This document shows positions 16,642 through 23,978 of a stretch of DNA of 64,000 nucleotides, one piece after another; positions within the stretch are counted from its first letter, which is position 1, and each line of letters starts with the position of its first letter. This stretch comes from Pistricoccus aurantiacus. Its GTDB lineage: Bacteria > Pseudomonadota > Gammaproteobacteria > Pseudomonadales > Halomonadaceae. Both the position numbers and the translations under genes were made by a program. The notes under the pieces are model-generated. The model was given only the letters and a program-made list of their open reading frames with translations. It had not been told where the DNA came from and made no database searches. The stretch lies in assembly GCF_007954585.1 (NCBI RefSeq), contig NZ_CP042382.1:2356001-2420000 (forward strand), in the 5' to 3' direction.

Positions 16642-17619
16642 ATGGCCAAGCGCATTCAGTTTTCTCGCAACGGCGGTCCGGAGGTACTCGAACTGGTCGA
16701 TTTTGAACCTGCGGAACCGCAAGCGGATGAGGTCAGAGTCAAGAATCACGCCATCGGACTCAACTTCATCGATATCTATTTTCGCACCGGTCTGTATCCG
16801 ACACCGTCGCTGCCTTCTGGTCTGGGCACCGATGGTGCCGGCGTTGTCGATGCGGTAGGGAAGAACGTGACGCATCTCGAGCCCGGGGATCGCGTTGCCT
16901 ACGCCCAGGGACCACTGGGCGCCTATGCGGAGTTGCACACCCTGCCTGCGGAAAAGGTCGTCAAGCTGCCGAAGGGCGTCGAGTTCGAGACCGCCGCCGG
17001 CGGTATGCTCAAGGGGTTGACCGCTCAGTATCTGCTGCGTCAGACCTATCCGCTGCAAGGCGGCGAGACCATTCTGTTTCACGCCGCAGCCGGGGGCGTG
17101 GGCTCCATTGCCTGCCAGTGGGCCAAGGCGCTGGGAGTCAAGCTGATCGGCACCGTCAGCACTCGGGAGAAGGCCGAGAAAGCCAAGCAGAACGGCGCCT
17201 GGGCAGTCATCAACTATAGCGAGGAAGATGTCGTCGAGCGGGTGCGCAAGCTGACCGACGGCGAGATGTGCGATGTGGTCTATGACGGCGTCGGCAAGGA
17301 CACCTGGGAAACCTCCCTGGACTGCCTGAAACCCCGCTCGCTGCTGGTGAGCTTCGGCAATGCCTCCGGCTCCGTGGAGGGCATCGATCTGGCGATCCTC
17401 AACCAGAAGGGGTCGCTGTTCGTGACGCGCCCGTCCCTCAACGGCTACGCGGATACCCGTGAGCGTCTGGAACGCATGAGCCAGGATCTCTTCGAGGTGC
17501 TGGAAAGCGGCAAGGTAAAGATCGATATCGGCCAGCGCTATTCCTTGGGCGAAGCGGGCAAGGCTCAGGAGGCCCTGGCGAATCGCCGAACCACCGGGTC
17601 GACGATTCTCATCCCCTGA
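16642..17619 (+). CDS. qorA: NADPH:quinone oxidoreductase, zeta-crystallin type
   Basis: 325-residue medium-chain dehydrogenase without the zinc ligands. Landmarks: FIDIYFRTGLYP, GTDGAGVV, TAAGGMLKGLTAQYLL, and the NADPH-binding AAGGVG motif in LFHAAAGGVGSIACQWAKALG. It reduces quinones by NADPH, a detoxification role. A GTG at 16633 is in frame, but GGAGG at 16629-16633 overlaps that codon and stands eight bases before ATG 16642, which is therefore the start. The similar AcuI acrylyl-CoA reductases are less close than E. coli-type Qor. Confidence 0.9.
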   Translation: MAKRIQFSRNGGPEVLELVDFEPAEPQADEVRVKNHAIGLNFIDIYFRTGLYPTPSLPSGLGTDGAGVVDAVGKNVTHLEPGDRVAYAQGPLGAYAELHTLPAEKVVKLPKGVEFETAAGGMLKGLTAQYLLRQTYPLQGGETILFHAAAGGVGSIACQWAKALGVKLIGTVSTREKAEKAKQNGAWAVINYSEEDVVERVRKLTDGEMCDVVYDGVGKDTWETSLDCLKPRSLLVSFGNASGSVEGIDLAILNQKGSLFVTRPSLNGYADTRERLERMSQDLFEVLESGKVKIDIGQRYSLGEAGKAQEALANRRTTGSTILIP

Positions 17620-17644
17620 AGCGTTTTCTCAGGCGGTTTATCAC

Positions 17645-17672
17645 GACGCCTGTTGAACGACGCCTGTTGAAC
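17645..17672. repeat. Tandem 14-bp direct repeat downstream of qorA
   Basis: Two exact copies of GACGCCTGTTGAAC at 17645-17658 and 17659-17672. A third GACGCC follows at once and forms the left arm of the adjacent hairpin. It looks like a local slippage duplication. Confidence 0.9.
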
Positions 17673-17695
17673 GACGCCCGCTTAAAGCGGGCGTC
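17673..17695 (+). terminator. Possible rho-independent terminator after qorA
   Basis: A perfect 9-bp GC-rich stem, GACGCCCGC / GCGGGCGTC, with loop TTAAA. It is followed by GGCGTTTGGG rather than a long T-run, so termination efficiency may be limited. It separates qorA from the TTG-started gene at 17769. Confidence 0.6.
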
Positions 17696-17768
17696 GGCGT
17701 TTGGGCCGGTAAAAAAGTCGGAATGTGCTAGGCTGCGGTTTTCTGTTCGAGCAAGAAGGAATGGCCCG

Positions 17769-18341
17769 TTGAAAGTCGTGCATGTGAAGAATGAACAGCA
17801 GTGCAATGCGTGTCTCGCCCGGCTATGCGCCGAGGTCTACGGTCACGAGGCGGGCATCGCGCCCTTGGTGACCTTCGCCGGTACCATCGGCGTGCTGTTC
17901 GAGCAGCAGGCCGCTCGAGTGCTGGCGCTGGTGGACGACAGCTCGCGGCCGGTGGCCCTGGCGCTGCTGGTACTCGACGAGCAGGGCGAGAGCATGGAGG
18001 TCGCACTGCTTACCGCCCTGGAAAGCGAGACCGTGGCCCGGCCCGCCCAGCAGCTGGTGAAAGCCCTGGCGGAAAAGGCGCCCCTACGGGTCAAGGCGGT
18101 CGATGACACCCAGCGCGAAATCTTTCGTGAAGCCGGTATCCAGCGTTGGTTCGAGGAAGATGACGGGACTCATGTAGGTCTAGGCCCCAGACATCCTGCC
18201 CCGGATGGCAGTGATCTACCCAGAGCGATGCACTTCGATGAACAGGCGGTGGTGCAGGCGTTCAAGCGTGACAAGGAACTCTTTGAAGGCTACAAGAAAC
18301 GCTTCCTGCGGGGATTGGAGTCCTTTCCACAGACATTGTAG
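17769..18341 (+). CDS. Conserved-looking protein of unknown function
   Basis: 190 residues from TTG 17769 (KVVHVKNEQQCNACLARLC onward), with AAGAAGGA as ribosome-binding site at 17753-17760. The frame is open to 17667, but the upstream part would start inside the hairpin, so the TTG is preferred. Composition is soluble and cytoplasmic. A central beta-rich stretch (VLALVDDSSRPVALALLVLDEQG) resembles a receptor or GNAT-like strand order without a recognisable acetyl-CoA loop. The C-terminus is charged and helical. No family could be assigned. It is convergent with the RpiR regulator, leaving only three bases. Confidence 0.6.
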   Translation: MKVVHVKNEQQCNACLARLCAEVYGHEAGIAPLVTFAGTIGVLFEQQAARVLALVDDSSRPVALALLVLDEQGESMEVALLTALESETVARPAQQLVKALAEKAPLRVKAVDDTQREIFREAGIQRWFEEDDGTHVGLGPRHPAPDGSDLPRAMHFDEQAVVQAFKRDKELFEGYKKRFLRGLESFPQTL

Positions 18342-18344
18342 CCC

Positions 18345-19241
18345 TCAATCGGTTTCCACGTAGGCGCCCAGGTCGCGCATGCGTGCCTCGAAACTGCCGA
18401 TATTTTCCACCAGAGTGTCTGGCCCTTGGGCGATGCATTCCGCCAAAATGGCTTCTCCCAGGGTGATGGCGGCGAGAATCGAGGGAAAGAAATTGGGGGT
18501 GGCGGTGCTCAGGTTGAAGTGTATCGCCGCTCCGGGGGCCAGGGGCGAGCGAGGGCTATCGGTGATCACGATGGTCTGGACGTCGGCGGTTTCGGCGACC
18601 CGCAGGGCGCGCAGGGTTTCCGCGCAGTAAGGGTCGAAACCGAAGGCCACTACCACGTCGTTCTTGTCGAGGGACGCCAGTTCCGTGAGCAGCCCGCCTT
18701 CCAGGCCGCGAATCAGGCGCAGGTTAGGCATGGCGATTCGCCCCATGTAGGCGAAGTGATAGGCACAGGCAAAGGTGTCGCGAAAGCCCAGCACCGCCAC
18801 CTGCCTAGCCTGGAGCAGATACTGTGCCGCAGTCTGGGTCTTCGATCGATTGGCTGGCGTGAATAGCCGGCCGATATTTTCGAACGCCGTCTCGCCGATT
18901 TTGTTGAACAGTGAATCCCTGTCTCCCGTCTGGCGTTTCAACTGGCTGGCGCGGCCTTCGAGCCGTACCGCTTCCGCATGCAGCGTGCCTTCCTGCACGC
19001 CCGCCTGAAAGACGTCCCGAAAGGTATCGAAGCTCTCGAAGCCCAGGCGTTTTGCCAGGCGTACCAGCGTGGAAGGGGTAACCCCGGCGGCGTCCGCGGA
19101 CTTGCGTATCGACTGAAAGGCGATTTCCAGAGGAAAGTCCTGCACATAGCGCGCCGCCAGCTTGAGCTGCGGACTGAGTTCCGCATAGCCGGCGGTCAGG
19201 GATTGATTGATGCCTTCCAAGGAGCGGTGAGGTGATGACAT
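18345..19241 (-). CDS. RpiR/MurR-family transcriptional regulator
   Basis: 298 residues. The N-terminal HTH_6 domain (SIRKSADAAGVTPSTLVRLAKRLGF, about residues 45-70) is followed by a SIS sugar-phosphate/acyl-binding domain (AVLGFRDTFACAYHFAYMG ... VVAFGFDPYCAETLRA ... TIVITDSPRSPLA). SIS-domain RpiR proteins usually sense phosphosugars, but many sit beside acyl-CoA catabolic genes, as here. The start at 19241 (MSSPHRS) is preferred over 19283 because the upstream codons overlap the presumed control region. It is divergent from the crotonase operon and probably controls it from the repeated AACGTTTGT elements between them. Confidence 0.88.
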   Translation of the reverse strand: MSSPHRSLEGINQSLTAGYAELSPQLKLAARYVQDFPLEIAFQSIRKSADAAGVTPSTLVRLAKRLGFESFDTFRDVFQAGVQEGTLHAEAVRLEGRASQLKRQTGDRDSLFNKIGETAFENIGRLFTPANRSKTQTAAQYLLQARQVAVLGFRDTFACAYHFAYMGRIAMPNLRLIRGLEGGLLTELASLDKNDVVVAFGFDPYCAETLRALRVAETADVQTIVITDSPRSPLAPGAAIHFNLSTATPNFFPSILAAITLGEAILAECIAQGPDTLVENIGSFEARMRDLGAYVETD

Positions 19242-19293
19242 GACATTGGGCCGCTGAATGAATAGGCGCTTAGTGTACGTCAAATGTTCGACC

Positions 19294-19340
19294 GGAATAA
19301 AACGTTTGTTCCGAATTTATTCTTTAATTAGAACGTTTGT
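19294..19340. promoter_or_regulatory. Candidate RpiR operator region with two AACGTTTGT copies
   Basis: AACGTTTGT occurs at 19301-19309 and again at 19332-19340, 31 bases apart (about three helical turns, so on the same DNA face). The first copy lies within GGAA...TTCC symmetry (19294-19312). The second abuts the -35 of the forward promoter. Placement in the divergent gap next to a regulator gene supports operator function; binding by the RpiR protein is inferred. Confidence 0.5.
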
Positions 19341-19341
19341 G

Positions 19342-19370
19342 TTGACTCGCGGCGTCGCTTTGGCTAGCCT
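19342..19370 (+). promoter_or_regulatory. Sigma-70-like promoter for the crotonase operon
   Basis: TTGACT at 19342-19347 and TAGCCT at 19365-19370 with a 17-base spacer, about 74 bases upstream of the first crotonase ATG. The -35 directly follows a copy of AACGTTTGT, so a bound regulator would compete with RNA polymerase. Confidence 0.5.
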
Positions 19371-19443
19371 CGGGTAAAACATTCGTTTCATCCGACGTCT
19401 TCGATCCCGGTGCTGGGCGTCGACGACGCCTCTGGAGATACCC

Positions 19444-20229
19444 ATGACTTACGAGACGCTGATAGTGACCTCCCACCCGGGGGTGGTCGAAATTCATCTG
19501 AATCGTCCGGAGCGGCTGAATGCGGTCATCGAGCAGCTCTATCAAGAGCTGCTGCAGGCCTTGGCGGCGGCGGAAGCGGATTCGGAGGTTCGCGTGGTGA
19601 TTCTGACCGGGGCCGGCCGCGCCTTCTGCGTGGGCGCTGACATGAAAGCCCACGGCAGCGCCGATCGCAGTCTGTATCAGCGCCGACAGTATCTGCAGCT
19701 GGGAAACGATGTCTGCGAGGCGATCCAGAACCTCAAGATTCCGGTAGTCGCGGCGGTCAACGGCTATGCCTTGGGCGCCGGCGCGGAGATGGCGGTTTCC
19801 TGCGACTTTCTGCTGATGGCGGAGGGCGCGCAGATCGGCTTTCCGGAAATCAGCATCGGGACCTGCGTGGGCGGCGGCGTTTCCAAGCTGCTGCCTCAGC
19901 TGGTGGGTCTGGCCCAGGCGCGGCGTCTGCTCTATACCGGTGTCAAGCTGCGGGGTGACGAGGCCGCCGCCATCGGCCTGGCGCTGGAGTCCATGCCATT
20001 AGCCGATCTGCCGGATCGAGCCAGGGAACTGGCAAGCGAGCTTGCACGCCAGGCGCCGGTCTCCATGGCGCTGCTCAAGCGTCTGGTCAATCGAGGCGGT
20101 CATACGGATATGGACGCCCAGCTGCAGCAGGAACTGGACGCGGTATTCACCTGTTCCACCACCGCGGACTGGCAGGAAGGCGTCGATGCCTTCGCCCAGA
20201 AGCGTCCGCCGCGTTTCAAGGGAGCTTGA
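19444..20229 (+). CDS. Enoyl-CoA hydratase/isomerase (crotonase 1), both catalytic Glu present
   Basis: 261 residues of the crotonase fold. The oxyanion segment GRAFCVGADMKAHG (59-71) and GYALGAGAEMAVSC (107-120) are typical. E115 and E135 (in GFPEIS) are 20 residues apart and match the two catalytic glutamates of enoyl-CoA hydratase (E144/E164 in rat ECH), so real hydration of a 2-enoyl-CoA is plausible. First gene of a three-gene unit; the next ATG starts one base after its stop. The acyl substrate is unknown. Confidence 0.9.
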   Translation: MTYETLIVTSHPGVVEIHLNRPERLNAVIEQLYQELLQALAAAEADSEVRVVILTGAGRAFCVGADMKAHGSADRSLYQRRQYLQLGNDVCEAIQNLKIPVVAAVNGYALGAGAEMAVSCDFLLMAEGAQIGFPEISIGTCVGGGVSKLLPQLVGLAQARRLLYTGVKLRGDEAAAIGLALESMPLADLPDRARELASELARQAPVSMALLKRLVNRGGHTDMDAQLQQELDAVFTCSTTADWQEGVDAFAQKRPPRFKGA

Positions 20230-20230
20230 A

Positions 20231-22411
20231 ATGGCCATGTCCCGAATCAGCCCGTTGCACGATATTCTCGCCCCGAGCGGCATTGCCATCATCGGCGCCT
20301 CCAGCGATCCCACCAAGCGCGGCTACAAGGCGCTGGCGGGCTTGCTGGAAGGCGGTTTTGGCGGCGATATCTATCCCATCAACCCCAAGGCAAGCGAGAT
20401 CCTGGGGGTGCCGGCCTACGCCTCCCTGGAAAGCCTGCCTAGAGCGCCGGAACTGGCATTGATCTGTACCCCGGCAAGCAGCGTGGCGAATCTGATTCGC
20501 CAGTGCGGTGAAAAGGGCGTCAAGGGCGCGGTGATCCTCGCCAGCGGCTTCGGCGAGACCGGCCTCGAGGGCAAGGTACTCGAGCAGGAGCTGCTGAACG
20601 CCGCTCGGGAAAGCGGCGTTCGCCTGATCGGTCCCAATACGTCGGGGCTTTTCAATCTGCACGCCAAGCTCAACCTGCTGGGGCTAGAAAACGTCGTTCC
20701 CGGCAATATCGGTATCGTTTCCCAGTCCGGCAACATGCTGCTGGCCCTAGCGCTGGAGGCCCAGCACCACGGCTGCATCGGCTTCAGCAGCTATGTCGGC
20801 CCGGGCAATCAGACGGATCTGGGATTCGGCGACTATCTGCGCTATCTCGGCGAGGACGACGATACCTACGTGGCGGCGCTGTACGTCGAGGGCTTCCAGG
20901 ACGGCCGGGGCTTTCTCGAGGTCGCCAAGGAGATTACCCGCCGCAAGCCCGTGGTGGTCTACAAGTCCGGTGCGACCCGCCAGGGCTGCGCCGCGGCGAG
21001 TTCCCATACCGGTGCCTTAGCGGGCAGCTACGCCATGACCACGGATCTGCTGCGTCAGGCCGGGGTCAGCGTGGTGCAGTATTCCGACGAGATTCTGCCG
21101 GTGGCGGAAGGGCTCGGCGCGCTGCAGCAGGCTCCGGGCAAGCGGGTTGCCATCCTGGCGGACGGCGGCGGACAGGCGACTATCGCCGCGGATCGCATCG
21201 TCGAGGCGGGGCTGGAATTGGCGAGCCTGAGCGACACGACGCGCGCGCGACTGGCGGAGATTCTCTTTCCCCAGGCGTCCCTGGCCAATCCGGTGGACGT
21301 AGCGGGTTCCAGCGATGCCAACCCGGCGCTGCTGGCGCGGTGCCACGAGATCCTGATCGGTGACGAAGGCGTCGATAGCGTGCTGCTGGTGGGCATGTTC
21401 GGCGGCTACGCCAGTCGTTTTTCCGCAACCCTTGCCGCCAACGAGATGGCCGGGGCGGAGAGCATGGTCGAGACCGCCTGGAGTACACGCAAGCCCTTGG
21501 TAGTACATAGCCTCTATGCGCCGGTCAGGCCGCCGGCCTTGGAACGGCTGCGGGAGGCGGGGCTGGTGGTCTACGGCTCCATCGAGCTGGCGATCAAGGT
21601 GCTCGCGGCCCTGGCGGCTCGCGGTGAATATCTGGCTCGGGAGTCGTCGCCGACGGAGCCGGCCATCGAGGCGTCTCGCTCGCGGTTGATCGAACAGGCG
21701 CTGGAGGAGAAGCGGGATCTTCTCGAACCGGAAGCCAAGGCGCTATTGAAGGATCAGGGGATCGCCGTGCCCGATGAAACCTGGGTAACGAGCGCCGACC
21801 AGTTGGGAGAGGTCGCGGCGCAGGCCGGCGAGACGCCCATGGCGATGAAAGTGGTCTCTCGGGATATTCTGCATAAATCCGATGCGGGAGGCGTTAGGCT
21901 TGATCTGCGCGGCGCGGCCGCCCTCGAGGATGCCTATCGGCAAATAATGGCCTCCTGCGAGAATTACGCGCCGAATGCCCATATCGACGGCGTGCTGGTC
22001 AGCCCCATGGCGGCGAAAGGGGTGGAAGTCATTATCGGCGTGGTGCGGGATCCCGCCTTCGGGCCGGTGCTGATGTTCGGTCTCGGGGGTATCTTCGTCG
22101 AACTGCTGGAAGATGTAGCGTTTCGCGCCATTCCACTGAGCCGCCAGGATGCCCAGGGCATGCTGGATCAGCTGAAGGCCAGCAAGGTGCTGGATGGCCT
22201 GCGTGGCGCTGCGGCGGTGGACAAGGCGGCGCTGGTGGAGCTGCTGCTGAAAGTATCCCAGCTGGTACAGACCTGTCCGGACATTCGTGAACTGGATCTC
22301 AATCCGGTGATCGCCTATCCCCAAGGCTATTATCAAAAGGGCTACGCCATCGTCGATGCGCGCATCATTCTGACAACTTTCGATAAGGAGACCGGCGATG
22401 AATTTGCCTGA
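20231..22411 (+). CDS. NDP-forming acyl-CoA synthetase (acetate-CoA ligase family)
   Basis: 726 residues joining both subunits of ADP-forming acyl-CoA synthetases. An N-terminal CoA-binding domain (SGIAIIGASSDPTKRGYKAL), two succinyl-CoA-ligase-like domains with the phosphorylated His259 (SSHTGALAG), and from about residue 480 an ATP-grasp domain (EAKALLKDQGIAVPDE, MKVVSRDILHKSDAGGV, FGLGGIFVELLEDV). It activates a carboxylic acid with CoA and ATP (or GTP), reversibly. FerA-type feruloyl-CoA synthetases belong to the same family. The frame is open from 20042, but ATG 20231 directly follows the crotonase 1 stop and starts the conserved domain. It overlaps the next gene by 14 bases. Confidence 0.9.
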   Translation: MAMSRISPLHDILAPSGIAIIGASSDPTKRGYKALAGLLEGGFGGDIYPINPKASEILGVPAYASLESLPRAPELALICTPASSVANLIRQCGEKGVKGAVILASGFGETGLEGKVLEQELLNAARESGVRLIGPNTSGLFNLHAKLNLLGLENVVPGNIGIVSQSGNMLLALALEAQHHGCIGFSSYVGPGNQTDLGFGDYLRYLGEDDDTYVAALYVEGFQDGRGFLEVAKEITRRKPVVVYKSGATRQGCAAASSHTGALAGSYAMTTDLLRQAGVSVVQYSDEILPVAEGLGALQQAPGKRVAILADGGGQATIAADRIVEAGLELASLSDTTRARLAEILFPQASLANPVDVAGSSDANPALLARCHEILIGDEGVDSVLLVGMFGGYASRFSATLAANEMAGAESMVETAWSTRKPLVVHSLYAPVRPPALERLREAGLVVYGSIELAIKVLAALAARGEYLARESSPTEPAIEASRSRLIEQALEEKRDLLEPEAKALLKDQGIAVPDETWVTSADQLGEVAAQAGETPMAMKVVSRDILHKSDAGGVRLDLRGAAALEDAYRQIMASCENYAPNAHIDGVLVSPMAAKGVEVIIGVVRDPAFGPVLMFGLGGIFVELLEDVAFRAIPLSRQDAQGMLDQLKASKVLDGLRGAAAVDKAALVELLLKVSQLVQTCPDIRELDLNPVIAYPQGYYQKGYAIVDARIILTTFDKETGDEFA

Positions 22412-23201
22412 TCTCACGGACGCGACCCTCACGCTGGAGGAGCGCATCGCGACCCTGACCCTGGATCGTCACGACCTGCGCAATGCCCTGACCGGCACCG
22501 GCCTGGTCGAGGATATCGTCCAGGTGGCCCAATGGGTGAACCGCTGCCAGGACGTCTCGGTGCTGGTGATCACCGGCGCGGGGTCGGCGTTCTCCGCCGG
22601 CGGCAACGTCAAGGACATGGCGGAGCGGGGAGGCGATTTCGCCGGCGATCCAGCGGAGGTGGCGCAGCGCTACCGGCAGGGTATCCAGCGTATTCCCCTG
22701 GCGCTGCAGGCGGTGGAAGTGCCGATCATCGCCGCGGTCAACGGCCCCGCTATCGGTGCGGGCTTCGATCTGGCCAACATGGCGGATATGCGTATCGCAT
22801 CGAGCCGGGCCAAGTTCGGCGAGACCTTTCTCAACCTGGGTATCATCCCCGGTGACGGCGGCGCCTGGTATCTACAGCGCTTGATCGGCTATCAGCGCGC
22901 CTTCGAGCTGACCCTGACCGGTCGCGTGATCGATGCGCAGGAAGCACTACAGTTGGGTATCCTGCTCGAGGTGGTGGAGCCGGAGGCGCTGATGCCCCGA
23001 GTGCAAGAACTCGCCGCCCATATCGCCGCCCAACCGCCCAAGGCCACGCGACTGACCAAGCGCTTGATGAGTATGGCGCCGCGCCTGGAACTCAAGGACT
23101 TCCTTGATGTGTGCGCCAACTTCCAGGGGCTTTGCCACAACGAGCCGGAGCACCTGGAAGCGGTGGAGCGCATGCTCGCGAAAATGAAGAAGTCTTCCTG
23201 A
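22398..23201 (+). CDS. Crotonase-family protein (crotonase 2), altered active site
   Basis: 267 residues. GAGSAFSAGGNVKDM and NGPAIGAGFDLANM mark the crotonase fold and oxyanion hole. At the two positions of the catalytic glutamates it has D124 and F144; a Glu (E142, in FGETF) is displaced by two residues. This pattern, with IIPGDGGAWYLQRLIG, is common in crotonases that act as isomerases or have other chemistry, so it is unlikely to duplicate crotonase 1. Its ATG lies within the end of the CoA-synthetase gene (14-base overlap), indicating tight coupling. Confidence 0.88.
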   Translation: MNLPDLTDATLTLEERIATLTLDRHDLRNALTGTGLVEDIVQVAQWVNRCQDVSVLVITGAGSAFSAGGNVKDMAERGGDFAGDPAEVAQRYRQGIQRIPLALQAVEVPIIAAVNGPAIGAGFDLANMADMRIASSRAKFGETFLNLGIIPGDGGAWYLQRLIGYQRAFELTLTGRVIDAQEALQLGILLEVVEPEALMPRVQELAAHIAAQPPKATRLTKRLMSMAPRLELKDFLDVCANFQGLCHNEPEHLEAVERMLAKMKKSS

Positions 23202-23299
23202 CGCGGTGCAGGTCATATTCTTCAGCGCGCATTTTGATGATCGAGACGAAGTCTAGCTGACGTCTGGATAGGGTTGACGAGAGTGATGGACGGCAGGTC

Positions 23300-23899
23300 A
23301 TGCGTATCGATGAGCTTTCCCTGAAGGATGTACCTGCCGGCGCTGGATTGCTGGCCCGGGGAATGCGCGACAATCCGCTTCATGCGCGGGTTTTCGGCGG
23401 CGATCCCGGGCGCCGCGAAAGGGCGCTGTTGCGCATGTTCCAGCCTTTCCTGTATCAACAGGCCAGCCGGCAACAGCTGTTTGGCGCCTGGCGGGATCGG
23501 GAACTGATGGGCATTTGCGGTCTGTCGCCTCCTGGCGGCTGCCGGGTTCCCCTGGATGAAAAGCTCATGCTCCTGCCGGCGATTCTGCGTGGTGCGGGGG
23601 TCGTCGGTGCCTGGCGGGTTTTTCGCTGGACCCGCGCCTGGGAAAAGCTTGATCCCGATGAGCCCCATTGGCATCTGGGGCCGGTGGTGGTGAGTCCCGA
23701 TTATCAAGGACAGGGCATGGGCAGCGCCTTGATCGAGGAATTCTGTCGGCGTGTGGATCGTCACAATGGCGTGGCCTATCTGGAAACCGACAAGCCGATA
23801 AACGCCAGGCTGTATCAACGTTTCGGATTCGAGGTCATCGCCGAGCGGCAGGTTCTCGGGGTGCCGAACTGGTTCATGCTGCGCCGCGCCACGATATAG
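23300..23899 (+). CDS. GNAT-family N-acetyltransferase
   Basis: 199 residues. The acetyl-CoA motif is clear: HLGPVVVSPDYQGQGMGSALIEEF (V..Q/RG.G.G/A), followed by VAYLETDKPINARLYQRFGFEVI, the usual C-terminal GNAT strands. The acceptor is unknown. It stands 98 bases after crotonase 2 on the same strand and could be a distal operon member. Confidence 0.85.
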   Translation: MRIDELSLKDVPAGAGLLARGMRDNPLHARVFGGDPGRRERALLRMFQPFLYQQASRQQLFGAWRDRELMGICGLSPPGGCRVPLDEKLMLLPAILRGAGVVGAWRVFRWTRAWEKLDPDEPHWHLGPVVVSPDYQGQGMGSALIEEFCRRVDRHNGVAYLETDKPINARLYQRFGFEVIAERQVLGVPNWFMLRRATI

Positions 23900-23978
23900 T
23901 TTCCGGCTCAAATATGGCACGGGACTCGCTAAACAAGCGATGATGGGCATCGACATTTTCAGAGGTAACGACGATTTC

